64,000 nucleotides of DNA from Paramacrobiotus metropolitanus (lineage: Eukaryota > Tardigrada > Eutardigrada > Parachela > Macrobiotidae): contig NW_026570227.1 in NCBI RefSeq assembly GCF_019649055.1, positions 2,294,001 to 2,358,000 of the forward strand, given 5' to 3'. The notes under the pieces were generated by a model that worked only from the letters and a program-made list of their open reading frames with translations, was not told where the DNA came from and did no database searches. This document shows positions 1 through 18,367 of the stretch, piece by piece; within the stretch, counting starts at the first letter, position 1, and every line of letters begins with the position of its first letter. The translations under genes were made by a program, and so were the position numbers.

Positions 1-360
1 TAGCGGGCAATCCTTTGCAGCTCTTTTTAAGGGAATTTCGGAAGTTTTCAGCTGAGTGCCACGCCGTGCTGGGTAAAAATCCGTCACTGCAACAAACCGT
101 AGAACAAATGCAGACATAGAATTGGCGAATCCGTATAAATGGGTCAACTTAAAACCTTGGCATACTAACAATTTTCCAAAATCTTCGCAGTCAACTTCGA
201 TGACGTAACCGCCGTCAGCGTCCGTATCATCTCCAAGGACTATTGCCTTAATGGTAATTGCACAACTTAACACCTTTCTCTTCCCCGGGTCATCCGTTCG
301 AGGAACGGCCACTTTAAAAGTTTTTCCATGCTCCACACTGAAGGAGTATTCGTAATTCAT
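1..360 (-). CDS. hypothetical protein, 3' end beyond window
   Basis: An uninterrupted frame of 120 codons runs from an ATG at 360-358 to the window edge with no stop, so the gene is incomplete here. I do not recognise the family. The visible part has no hydrophobic segment and is rich in Asp and Gly around residues 50-62 (GDDTDADGGYVIEVD). The frame is supported by a degraded plus-strand copy at 9788-10257, which shares the start (SVE.G.TF.VA), the IKAI.GDD.DA.GGYV block and the later FxxRF...TD.Y block. Sharing of protein-level motifs shows the frame is real. Function is unknown. Confidence 0.6.
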   Translation of the reverse strand, partial: MNYEYSFSVEHGKTFKVAVPRTDDPGKRKVLSCAITIKAIVLGDDTDADGGYVIEVDCEDFGKLLVCQGFKLTHLYGFANSMSAFVLRFVAVTDFYPARRGTQLKTSEIPLKRAAKDCPL

Positions 361-1182
361 CTATAGCAAATTATAATGTAATTGAAATGATGTAGTCTAG
401 AGCAAATATTCTAGAGAAAGCATCAAAACTCAATTAAAAAAAATACGTGACGAGCAAATGAAGAAGTAGTTACCGAAGAATCCATTATTCTGAGAGTATG
501 CTCAACACATAAAACTTCAGAACAGAAGATTTTCTTTAAAAAAGCGCATGCTTCTTAATTAATTTTGTTTAGTCTAAGCAAATCAATATGAATTTGAAAA
601 TATCTTTGAAAGAGAAATTTTAAATTGTAAAACAAGTCTCTGCCCTTTAAACCAAGACGTAAACACGCGCGTGAGAGAATTGTGTCAGTGATAGGTTTTA
701 CGTTCGCACAAGCCGTTCTATTGGCTGGGCTGGTAGCAGCCCTTTAGCTGCCGGACACTGCACATACTGTAGCGGATATTTGACAAAGCAGGTGGGTTTG
801 GCTATGTGCTCTTCTGTGCCGCAACTTATGCAAAGTGGGCGGTCAGAACACGTTTAAACTTGTAGAAGCGCCCATATTTTCTTTCCGGCTGCCTTGATTT
901 CGGTAATGTGAAGGGCGATTCGTTCTGCTCGTAGAGACCTTAAACTTATTGAATTCGCCAATGCTCGTAAACTACGCTCGTGGTTACAGTGACTTTCGAG
1001 AATTCTCTCGAAAGTTTGCTATGTTTGGCGGGTTTTGCCATTTCTGATTACAGCAACACACACTGAAGGCTGTTTTTTTAATAATTTTGTAGGTTTGCGT
1101 AATTTCGTAACAGTTTGTGCGCTGATCTGGCAAACATAACAGAAAGAAAGAAGTTCAAGCATCTGGAGTTTTCGTTGCCATT
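361..1182. other. intergenic region, possible divergent promoter
   Basis: AT-rich at first, then mixed sequence. It separates the divergently oriented edge gene and the KDZ-type gene, so it should hold both promoters. I see no clear TATA box, repeat or open frame. Confidence 0.4.
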
Positions 1183-8794
<7,612 letters not shown>

Positions 8795-9787
8795 AGCCAT
8801 TGCTTATTTTTTATTGCAAACTCCGTATATATTTTAATTATACTCCGTATACTTTAATTAGCACATGGTGGATGCATTGTGTGTGTGTCAATGTTTCTTA
8901 ATCTCCAGGTTGCATCATTATTCTTTATTGTGCCTCCTCATATTAGCGCTAGGTGGGGGTGTAAGCGCCCCTCCCGTAGGTCACGAAATAATAAAAGCCC
9001 CTTCCCCGAATTTATCACCTCAAGGCGTCTAAAAAGTTGCCGTGTTGCGTTTTTGGTATGTTGTTTGCACACCCTACCTGCGCCAAAATGCTCATTTAGT
9101 TTTTGAATTAAATCCCACTTATGCCCCGCGCAGACCGTTGATATCGGATTTTACGGTAGTTGTGCTAGCGCAAACTTTAATGCTACCCACAACAAAAGAA
9201 TTCAAAACAATCCAGGAAAATATTACGCGAAAACCAATAGAAGTTTTTGTTGACAGTTTACATCTTTGTTTGGTTGAACTGAAAAGCGCTTTAAAATCAC
9301 TTTACTGTTAATTGCGTAACGCCACCCTCGCGGAGTCTGACTCATGTATCATCCTTCTACACGCACCATGTTGCGAAAACAGCCAGGTGCACGGGAAAAT
9401 ACGCCCGCTCCCTTCAACTTCTTATTCAGTACAAGCCACGCCCAGCAAGGTAAGAGGGCAGCGGAAGGGCCAGCCAATAACGTAGCGTTTGCCACCGGGT
9501 AGCACACCATGCTGACCCACTTATCTCACTTGCATTGTCACTTTGGTGAAATTTTATTTGATTTTTTTTTGCGGGCACTGGATTACTGGATTGTTGATTA
9601 GAATAAATTTGCAGTGCTTGAATGAAAATTTTTATTGTTTTTAATCGCTTCCAATTTCCACATTGTGAGAATGGGTTGACTAAAAACTCGAATGGCAGAA
9701 TAATTTGCAAGCATAAATTTTTTTGTTGTACTGGTATGTTGGCGTCGTTGATGTACTTATTTATGATAGCAATTTGTGCTTCTGTGG
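8795..9787. other. intergenic, nothing recognised
   Basis: Follows the stop of the KDZ-type gene. AT-rich, with no polyadenylation signal I would insist on, no repeat and no convincing frame. Short open frames on both strands look random. Confidence 0.4.
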
Positions 9788-10573
9788 ATGAACTTAAATT
9801 GCTCCGTTAGTGTGGAGATTGGAAACACGTTTGAAGTCGCCATTTCTCTCGAGCAGTGGACGCCGGCAGAAGAATGGTGATACGGTGTACTATTGCTATT
9901 AAGGCCATATTTCCTGGAGATGATTCCGACGCTAACGGTGGTTACGTTGTCGAGGCTGATTTCGATGACGTTGGAACGTTCTGAGTAGCAATGTCTGGCC
10001 TGTAGAAAATTTATTTCGGGAATGTCTGCTTGTTGGCACGTTCCAGTGAAACACCGTATACCTTTATTCGTTTCCGCATATTTGCGCTCGAATTCACTGA
10101 TACGTACTTGGGGAGCGCAACAAGCACTCCGCTGGGAACTTTCGCGGTTCCCTTTGAGATGGCCTTTGCAGCCTTTCGGACCGCAGTGTTTCGGAAGGTT
10201 AGCCATACCAATTTGAAGAGCTTTAGAGAATTTAACGCTACAAATTTTATCAGATAGAAGAAGTGTTTGTAAACCGCTGCATTGGTTTAGCCTTTAGCAA
10301 GATCCCACGACAGTTGTTTGCATTCTCGTGCTATCACCTTGATCGTGTTACAATTCTGCCACATGCAAGCACTTCGCCCGATGCTCGTTTCGGCCACCAA
10401 TCCAATCGGACACCAATCGATTCGGATTTTAATATGTCTACACAGTATTGGTTAATTTGTAAAGAATTATTTTTATATTCGAATTTACAGACTCTTTTGC
10501 TTACAAAATAACCGACGACGAACTTTCGGAAATTTATGATTTTTACGAAACGGTGGATGGCATGGGCTACTGA
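9788..10573 (+). pseudogene. frameshifted copy of the edge gene at 1-360
   Basis: The ATG at 9788 opens MNLNCSVSVEIGNTFEVA, matching the start of the edge protein, and runs into a TGA after 30 codons. A different frame then carries CTIAIKAIFPGDDSDANGG and stops at 9982-9984. A third, 10030-10257, carries FIRFRIFALEFTDTYLG and a match to the edge protein's TSEIPLK region. At least two frameshifts relative to the edge copy make it a likely pseudogene. Two further exon-like blocks follow: 10301-10458, and 10491-10573 ending SEIYDFYETVDGMGY and a stop. They may be the family's C-terminus, which the edge copy does not show. Joining them needs a 32 nt intron, so that part is weak. Confidence 0.6.
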
Positions 10574-11760
10574 ATGCGTGATTCAACTTGCATTTGTGTA
10601 CATTGTCCGCAGTTTACAATTAAAGACCAACCTGTACTGCAGTCAGCATAATGTAGTAGCCGGTAATGTTAAACAGCTATTTAATTCTTATTTGTTACGC
10701 GCTATTGACTTTTGCAGATGAAAGTATTGTTGAAGTATGGTGCAGAAATGTTCCAGCTTTCTACTCGTAGAATTCTGACTTTTGTAACTATTTCTTTACA
10801 TGACGAGTAGCCATTTAGATTGAGAAACGTACTTTTGTTTTCTTAAGATCACAAAGATTTGGTTGGTTTGCTTAAGCCACGAAATTCAAATTTTTTAGCC
10901 TCTAAATAAATCTTTACGCTCACGTTGTAAACACCTTACTGTTGAGTATCAGTTTATTCGCTCTTCCACATTGTCGCGGTCGTAAACACGGCACCACAGT
11001 CAACTTCTATTTACAACCTAAAATTTAGGATTCTGAGTACAATGGGAGAGGTCAATTGCTCTGTGTAAGCGTTACAGGACGCTCAAGCCACAGCCGAATA
11101 TTAAAACATGACGTCACAGCGCGTAAGCAGGTAAAGGATTTGATTGTTAAACAAGAATTCTGGGATGGGTTTTCAGCTTTCCCGTCCGTGTAACCGTTTC
11201 GCTCGACGTTGAAAAACCATAACCCAAGCTAACTCTTCTGCACAAATCAACCAAAGTTTTGTGTGTTTCGAGCAAAAGTACATCCAGCAACCCATATTCG
11301 CGCGTCTAAACACAGAATTAACTTTTTCGACGTAATACTGCATAGTGCATACACCACGTTACAGCATCAAAAATGATTTTTTCATTTCCAGTTCGGTGTT
11401 CAATTTCCTTCTCGGCACGGAAGCAAATTCGACTTACGATTAAACGGTATTTTTTTCGCTGAGACTTACATACTTTTTCGTGCGTTTCTTTGTTACCTGG
11501 CGCGCATAGCTACCCAAATACGGTTGACTTTAACCGTTTAATTGCGAGAACTTGTGTGACCTTTTTACTACTTGCACTGTTACCTGCATCTGTGCAGACC
11601 TTGGTACATGGCAAGGCCGGAAAGCCATGTACATAAATCAGGATCTGGATCAACGTCCGCTTTTATTATAAGTTAAGTAGACATTTGTGGGCAAACGAAG
11701 TCTAGTCTAGTTTGCGAAGTAAATCTTCTTGTCAATGGTATGATGGTGTTCGAAAAATAA
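10574..11760. other. intergenic, nothing recognised
   Basis: About 1.2 kb of unremarkable AT-rich sequence. No repeat, RNA gene or convincing frame seen on either strand. Confidence 0.4.
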
Positions 11761-12110
11761 GTGTCCGACCAAAGAAAAAATTTATTTGTGGGTAGCACCT
11801 ATACTGACGAATACTTTATTTTCAGGAAAGTCAGCCAGGACGATCTCCATCTGTACACCACAAAGCTCACGCGTAACGGTCGTCATTCTGATAAAAAAAT
11901 CGTTCCATCTGGTCGTAGCGCTCAGTTCGACGGCGTCTTGGAGCGCGTGCTGCTTCACGATACCGATTACAATCAAATTCTCAGCTTCCCCATACAATTG
12001 TCAATTACGGAGTCGTTTCCAGCCCAGCTCGACATCTTCAAGTTCCTTGCGTCGTTGCTGCAGAAGGAGGTGCATTTTGGATTCCTCCATAGTTTAGGTA
12101 GTTTGATAAG
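11761..12110. other. ambiguous coding-like block, strand undecided
   Basis: Two competing readings overlap. The plus strand is open for 226 codons from a GTG at 11761, with plausible composition (FDGVLERVLLHDTDYNQIL). The minus strand has a helical stretch (LLLQQRRKELEDVELGWKRL) continuing in the same frame after one TGA into LYGEAENLIVIGIVKQHALQ. One is probably a gene remnant and the other its shadow. I cannot decide without conservation data, and I recognise neither. Confidence 0.25.
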
Positions 12111-12296
12111 GCATTACTGTACAGTACTGCAGAGTATATCGTCAAAATTAAAACGCTGCTCTGCGCAGCTATCGGTTATCTGCTTTCGTTTGCATACTAT
12201 CTATGCGTATAATATGGATTCCTGTTACCGAATCCCCTTGCACGCAGTAAAAACAACAGAAGCTCGAAACCGCCAATTTGTCATATCCGCTTCTGG

Positions 12297-12505
12297 AAAT
12301 TTTTGGGTCGGCCAAGATTACCTTTGCCTCCCCTTTGCCTTTGCCTTTTCACTTTGCCTTTTTCAACTTTACCTTTACCTTTGCCTCTGCCGCCGCGAAC
12401 ACCTTACCGTCGGAGTTAGCCTTTCCAAAAAACCGCCCTAAATTACCTTTACCGTTGGCTTTAGCCGATGCATGACAGAAGGCCGTCAAACACTTTACCA
12501 TTTCC
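12297..12505 (+). repeat. left arm of a large inverted repeat, CCTTTGCC-rich
   Basis: About 200 bp that reappears in reverse complement at 13435-13643, at roughly 90% identity by eye over the outer 180 bp. It opens with TTTTTGGGTCGGCCAAG and consists largely of CCTTT and GCCTTT words. It may be the terminal repeat of a 1.35 kb non-autonomous DNA transposon. No target duplication could be fixed. Confidence 0.75.
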
Positions 12506-12624
12506 GAAGTTTTTTAGCGCCGTGGTATCTTCGACATGGAAAATTATGAAATTTTTGCTTTATACAGTATACTCGTATTAAATTATACCATCGTAACCAT
12601 TTTTTATTTATATTTTTTTTTATT

Positions 12625-12696
12625 AGATCAGTTTATTTTCGCAATATGTACAAAGGCGAGGTTCGCTTTTGTACATATTGAGAAATAAACTGATCT
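12625..12696. repeat. near-perfect 72 nt hairpin
   Basis: Two arms of about 34 nt (AGATCAGTTTATTT... and its complement) are separated by three bases, with one or two mismatches. It lies between the arms of the larger inverted repeat. It could be a small foldback element or the centre of a decayed palindromic transposon. Confidence 0.8.
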
Positions 12697-12952
12697 TTTT
12701 ATTGTACATTTTTTATTGTACATAGTACATACTGTACGTCTTATCGCCTTTTCACCGCATAATAGCCAGGTTTAAATTCCCACGCTAGATTCGATCTTAG
12801 CTTTCAATGGGTTACCTGCCTGCCGTACAATAAACAATAATAGAATCAATGGAATAATAGATCCACACCATCGAAACAGTGGCTGAGTGGCGGCAAGCGA
12901 TTTATCTCATGCGTCGAAAGACTGGAAACTGCAAAACGCTGGCAAACTGGAC

Positions 12953-13846
12953 ATGACTGGCCTAACTGAAAACGCTATCGTGGTACCGTGCGAGTTTGAT
13001 TCTGATGGGGCCAAGGTCAACGACATTGTGAGCACTCCTTATTTGCTGTCGCTGATAGCGCAGAACGGTAAATTTTACTCAATTAGCCTTCGATTAGATA
13101 AATTTTGCCGATACAGTATCAGTATTTTAAGGGTTTTGTAGAATTTTTAATACTTAATAAGGCAAGCGTCTTTTACTGTTTATACTAAAACAATCTGAAT
13201 CCATCTTCAAATATGAGTTCCATATAAGCATCTATCCGCTTGAATGTCAGCAGTCGGTCAGAGATATCCTGAATGTATCCTAGCCTATCTCTTATTAAGT
13301 CGGCTACTACTTTATGACTACCACAGTTTGCGTCGACGCCACTGTTAATAATCGAACAGGATCTGATCTAAAACGTTAGTCGCCGGTCCAGTTATGTTTA
13401 CATTATTTTGTTGCTTGACGTCAATTATTAAAAAAAACGGTAATTTGTCTGACGGTAGTCTGTTATGCAAAGGCTAGAGCCAACAGTAAAGGTCATTTAG
13501 AACGGTTTTATGGGAAGGCTAATTCGGACGGTAAGGTGTTCGCGGCGGCAAAGGCAAAGGTAAAGGTTAAGTTGAAAAAGCCAAAGTGAAAAGGCAAAGG
13601 CAAAGGGGAGGCAAAGGTAATCTTGGCCGACCCAAATTTTTAGAACCTGGCCACAACCACGCGGCTGTTGTAAGCGTCCACAAGATGACGCCGGTGCTTA
13701 TGCGCGTGCGTATGAATAATGGGGAAGCTTTTACCGACAGCAGGGTTTTGGAAATCTTTGCATCAGCACTAGGAGGATCCGACCTTTACGATCGGAGAAC
13801 ACTGTTTTCAGCCGCACTGCAGCAACTTTCCGCCGGACAAGCATAA
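12953..13846 (+). CDS. small hypothetical protein, two exons (105 residues)
   Basis: Exons 12953-13067 and 13644-13846 join in phase (a G|gtaaat donor and a tttttag acceptor restore a GAA codon) and end at TAA 13844-13846. The product starts MTGLTENAIVVPCEFDSDGA and continues with GHNHAAVVSVHKMTPVLMRV and EIFASALGGSDLYDRR. No family is recognised. The frame is open upstream of the ATG back to about 12890, so more 5' coding sequence may exist. The second exon begins exactly where the right arm of the inverted repeat ends, so the acceptor is supplied by repeat sequence. Alternatively exon A is repeat-internal and the join is fortuitous. Confidence 0.5.
13435..13643 (-). repeat. right arm of the large inverted repeat
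   Basis: Reverse-complement partner of 12297-12505, rich in GGCAAAGG words and ending CCGACCCAAATTTTTAG. Its last bases form the splice acceptor proposed for the exon at 13644. Confidence 0.75.
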
Positions 13847-14559
13847 ACTTTAGTTAATCTAAGCATTATCGGCCCAGAAACTGTGAAAACGGCTGTCAAT
13901 CAAACGGACGAAAAAAAACCCTTAGCAGCCAACAAAGAACGACGGCTCACTCGGACATCAGCCGTAAGAACTCTTAACGCAGATGCCCTCAACGACCTTC
14001 GCAACTTCAATAAGTATGACTTATATACTGCTTGATAGAACTTGAAACTTTTAGCGAAACAATCGTTCTTTTTGTAGCGCACTTGGTATGTCTCGTTCTG
14101 TGATTATCCCGTTCCCCGAATATATCCCAGCGAAGGATGTCGAGTCCCACGCTCGTGATAAAGGGATTGTTACTGTCTTTTCTCGGCAGTAGGTGAACGG
14201 ACTGCAAGTTACGGCACCGATCATAGCAAGACGAAACCTGACGAAAAAAGTTGAAAGCTGTTTAAAGTGACCTTCCAGAAAGAACTCAGCCCAGGACGCG
14301 CAAGAGGCGTTAAAATTTGGAATTTATTTTTTCTCGATCATAAAGTTAGTGCTTTCCACCGCTCATATGTGGCACTAATAGTTTGACGTGGTGCCGGAAA
14401 TGGAACCGTTCCTGTTTTTGATCAAGTCAGTGTTCAGAACTAGCTGCTTGGCCTTCATTTCATGAAACGAACTATGCGTTCTTTGAAAAATTTCAGCAAA
14501 CTAAAAAATATTGCATTACATCTGAGCAGGATGTTTTCACAGCGCGTGTCCGTCAAGTG
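13847..14559. other. intergenic, nothing firm
   Basis: Short open frames on the minus strand here are not convincing. If the receptor pseudogene continues downstream, its last membrane segments should lie here, but I could not find them. Confidence 0.35.
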
Positions 14560-16148
14560 TCAAGCATTTTGCACATCGTATTTTACAGTCAGATAAAAGT
14601 AGGCTGATATCTTGGCATATCTCCTATCAAAAACCGATAACCTTACGTTACAATGGTCAGGTTTTCTCGCGGGATTCAGCCGGCGTTTCTTCCGGTACTT
14701 ATACAGAATGAATGGGTACGGCGCCACAATCAACACCTCGAGGACGCAGATAATCGTGGCGCACACCGTGATGGCCGTCGTTATTGTTCGAGTGTCTAGT
14801 GTGCTTGATGTGCAGTGATCCACAAAAAAAAACAAATATTGAAATTTACCGTTTAGGTATTTGTGTTCTACCCGCAATTTGGTGGCATTTAAACGTTTTG
14901 GCAATAAACTGTATATATGGCCTGGTTTGGATTTGATAATTTCTACAATGATCCTTTTTCTCGTGATAAATTAAACCGGAGAAAAGTATGAAAATTTAAA
15001 ATATGTTTAAGGAAGTAATCCGGTTCATGTTCCAAAGAATGGAGTACAGGGGTACACACATGAAAACATCCCACTTTCGCACAATTCAAAACATCTTTTT
15101 GCGTCGTTTTATTGCATTCGGTAGCCAACTAATCTGTATGCACTGGTGTAAAAGCCGTTTGTTCCCGCATCCAATTGTGCCATTATGGATGAAATAACAG
15201 TCCGAAAAATCCAAAGACAACAAGGAATACGTTTTCACTTTTCAGGTCAACGTATGCAAATCATTGGGCTACAGAATGCAATAAAACGATGCGAAATAGT
15301 ACTTCGGAGAGCGTCAATGGGACAGTTTTTGAGTAAAAAAACATATGGCATGCATATTACTCGAATTTGGCATCATGTACCGGGTCAGCTCCGTTATTAA
15401 AGCTCTAGTAGGCTGATGAAAAACGTGATATACACATATAGCCTATAGGACAATTGCATATGTTATCGGTAGTACTGCAGCGCCGGTCCGTGCAACTCCC
15501 GCAGCACCACCAACGGCAGCATCGTCACGTGCGTCACCAGGAATGCCGCGGCGCACAAGATAACCGCTGGTCTCGGAGTGTGGGAATTAATCCCAGTATC
15601 CCATCGGGAACACGGTAGCGGTTAGCCATGATCAAAACGTGGCAGAAGATAGTCCTGCGTCCGATGACCTAAGCGCCGTGCAGGTAGAAGCCACAGGCAT
15701 GTTCGCCCAGCCAGAACCGATTGCAATTGTTCTGCACCAAATACAGCTACAGTGAGGCAGCTATAATTCATTGAGTCAGATTTAAGACGTATAGATAAAA
15801 AGCGTTATGCAGGAGGCTGTAGTTTGTCAGGTAAAGCAGACAGGTTAGACCGTTGACAAGCAGGGAAACCGCAGCGAACACGCTGTTAATGAGATGACGG
15901 TCCCGCTGGTTACACTGGAAACCGCGGTTGCATTGGATTTTTACATAGTTGACACAGACAGGGTTTGGCTGGCTACACTGGTAACGGTGGTCGCATAGAT
16001 GTCCTCCATAGACCATAATTTTTTCAATTTTAAGACGTAACGGTGATAATGTGGTCGCTGTCTTATTAGCTGACACTGGTAAGTTGGCAACCACAAACGT
16101 AGCACAGGAAACTGCATATATCACACGATTTGCGATTACTGAAGCCAA
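14560..16148 (-). pseudogene. rhodopsin-like (orphan) receptor remnant
   Basis: Reading down the minus strand, 16148-15768 gives a Cys-rich N-terminus, then a membrane pair (FAAVSLLVNGLTCLLYL with the TM1 Asn, then NAFYLYVLNLT like TM2). 15768-15468 gives WLGEHACGFYLHG, then after a stop IFCHVLIMANRY, which resembles TM3 with an NRY in the DRY position. After a frameshift it gives AAAFLVTHVTMLPLVVL, like TM4. 14904-14560 gives TTAITVCATIICVLEVLIV followed by a basic loop, like TM5. The order fits a class A receptor. Two stops and a frameshift, plus repeats inserted between the TM4 and TM5 pieces, argue for a dead gene. TM6-7 were not found. Receptor identity is inference from motif order. Confidence 0.45.
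15012..15398. mobile_element. inverted pair of a dispersed repeat family
   Basis: 15012-15183 (plus) and 15239-15398 (minus) are inverted copies of one unit. Shared words are CGTTTTATTGCATTC.GTAGCC, a GACCCGGTACATG..GCCAAATTCG end and a CGTATGCA end. The same unit recurs singly at 19496-19567, 33437-33600, 41709-41866, 42757-42836 and 60357-60402. The pair looks like a foldback element with a short spacer. No open frame; presumably non-autonomous. Confidence 0.65.
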
Positions 16149-16533
16149 ATACCGTCGTTTTGTAAAACTACCGCGATATATAATCTTGGAATTGCGTGGC
16201 TAAAACTGAAAAGCCGGGATGTTCCCGTGGTTTTAAAACAAAGCCCCAAAAATCGCGCGTTGTTTAGGATTATAACGGTTACTCATTGCAATGCAGCGCG
16301 CGACTACTTCGTCTACGAAATGAGCATCAGATGTGCAGCCGGATTTAAGGCATTTGCTGCCGGTAACCAGATTTTTCAGTCGGAGATCCATTAGCCTGTC
16401 GTGCTGTGTTAGAATAAGTTACTTTCACAGTAACATATTATTACTTATTAATGAATCGCAGCATGGTGCTTTTAAATGACTGCATTAGAGCTCCTACATC
16501 GAATCAATAGACCGTATTGGATGCTGTTTTATA
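16149..16533. other. spacer before the minisatellite
   Basis: Unremarkable sequence between the receptor remnant and the 81 bp array. Nothing recognised. Confidence 0.4.
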
Positions 16534-18250
16534 CAGACATCGGGGCCATCGCGGCGTCGCGGCAGTATGCCTGACTGCCGTATATGCCGTGTCGCGGTGC
16601 ATCGCGGCAATATACAGGCATCGCGGCCATCGCGGCGTCGCGGCAGTATGCCTGACTGCGGTATATGCCGTGTCGCGGTTCATCGCGGCTATATACAGGC
16701 ATCGCGGCCATCGCGGCGTCGCGGCAGTATGCCTGACTGCGGTATATGCCGTGTCGCGGTTCATCGCGGCAATATACAGGCATCGCGGCCATCGCGGCGT
16801 CGCGGCAGTATGCCTGACTGCGGTATATGCCGTGTCGCGGTTCATCGCGGCTATATACAGGCATCGCGGCCATCGCGGCGTCGCGGCAGTATGCCTGACT
16901 GCGGTATATGCCGTGTCGCGGTTCATCGCGGCTATATACAGGCATCGCGGCCATCGCGCCGTCGCGGCAGTATGCCTGACTGCGGTATATGCAGTGTCGC
17001 GGTGCATCGCGGCAATATACAGGCATCGCGGCCATCGCGGCGTCGCGGCAGTATGCCTGACTGCGGTATATGCCGTGTCGCGGTTCATCGCGGCTATATA
17101 CAGGCATCGCGGCCATCGCGGCGTCGCGGCAGTATGCCTGACTGCGGTATATGCAGTGTCGCGGTGCATCGCGGCAATATACAGGCATCGCGGCCATCGC
17201 GGCGTCGCGGCAGTATGCCTGACTGCGGTATATGCCGTGTCGCGGTGCATCGCGGCAATATACAGGCATCGCGGCCATCGCGGCGTCGCGGCAGTATGCC
17301 TGACTGCGGTATATGCCGTGTCGCGGTGCATCGCGGCAATATACAGGCATCGCGGCCATCGCGGCGTCGCGGCAGTATGCCTGACTGCGGTATATGCCGT
17401 GTCGCGGTGCATCGCGGCAATATACAGGCATCGCGGCCATCGCGGCGTCGCGGCAGTATGCCTGACTGCGGTATATGCAGTGTCGCGGTGCATCGCGGCA
17501 ATATACAGGCATCGCGGCCATCGCGGCGTCGCGGCAGTATGCCTGACTGCGGTATATCCCGTGTCGCGGTGCATCGCGGCAATATACAGGCATCGCGGCC
17601 ATCGCGGCGTCGCGGCAAGTATGCCTGGCCGCGGTATATGCAGTGTCGCGGTGCATCGCGGCAATATACAGGCATCGCGGCCATCGCGGCGTCGCGGCAG
17701 TATGCCTGACTGCGGTATATGCCGTGTCGCGGTGCATCGCGGCAATATACAGGCATCGCGGCCATCGCGGCGTCGCGGCAGTATGCCTGACTGCGGTATA
17801 TCCCGTGTCGCGGTGCATCGCGGCAATATACAGGCATCGCGGCCATCGCGGCGTCGCGGCAAGTATGCCTGGCCGCGGTATATGCAGTGTCGCGGTGCAT
17901 CGCGGCAATATACAGGCATCGCGGCCATCGCGGCGTCGCGGCAGTATGCCTGACTGCGGTATATGCCGTGTCGCGGTGCATCGCGGCAATATACAGGCAT
18001 CGCGGCCATCGCGGCGTCGCGGCAGTATGCCTGACTGCGGTATGTGCCGTGTCGCGATGCATCGCGGCAATATACAGGCATCGCGGCCATCGCGGCGTCG
18101 CGGCAGTATGCCTGACTGCGGTATATCCCGTGTCGCGGTGCATCGCGGCAATATACAGGCATCGCGGCCATCGCGGCGTCGCGGCAAGTATGCCTGGCCG
18201 CGGTATATGCAGTGTCGCGGCGCATCGCGGTTATATACAGGCATGGCGGC
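16534..18250. repeat. GC-rich minisatellite, about 21 copies of an 81 bp unit
   Basis: Anchored on TATGCCTG, copies recur every 81 bp from 16566 to 18189. Since 81 is 27 codons, several frames on both strands stay open for hundreds of codons; those are not genes. Three copies, with AAGTATGCCTGGCCGCGG at 17617, 17861 and 18186, carry one extra base and lie 244 and 325 bp apart, so the right half has a higher-order arrangement of three or four units. Units contain strong dyads, for example GTATATGCCG facing CGGCAATATAC. The GCGG-rich composition contrasts with the AT-rich surroundings. Confidence 0.97.
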
Positions 18251-18367
18251 GTCGGTGATCCATATTGGCGTCGCGCCAATTTGGTCCGCGACGAGACAGT
18301 GACAGTGAATTAGAAGTTTGGTACAGATTGAGCCACTTCTGCATTGTATTGCAACCTGCGTGTCTTT

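Noticed and set aside
1-360. 6-pyruvoyl-tetrahydropterin synthase similarity
   Set aside because: The strand pattern around GDDTDADGG is suggestive, but the zinc-binding HGH and catalytic residues are absent.
9426-9710. 94-codon minus frame
   Set aside because: No motif, no splice context and AT-driven composition; likely chance.
16534-18250. CRISPR array
   Set aside because: The whole 81 bp unit repeats, with no unique spacers, and the genome is eukaryotic.
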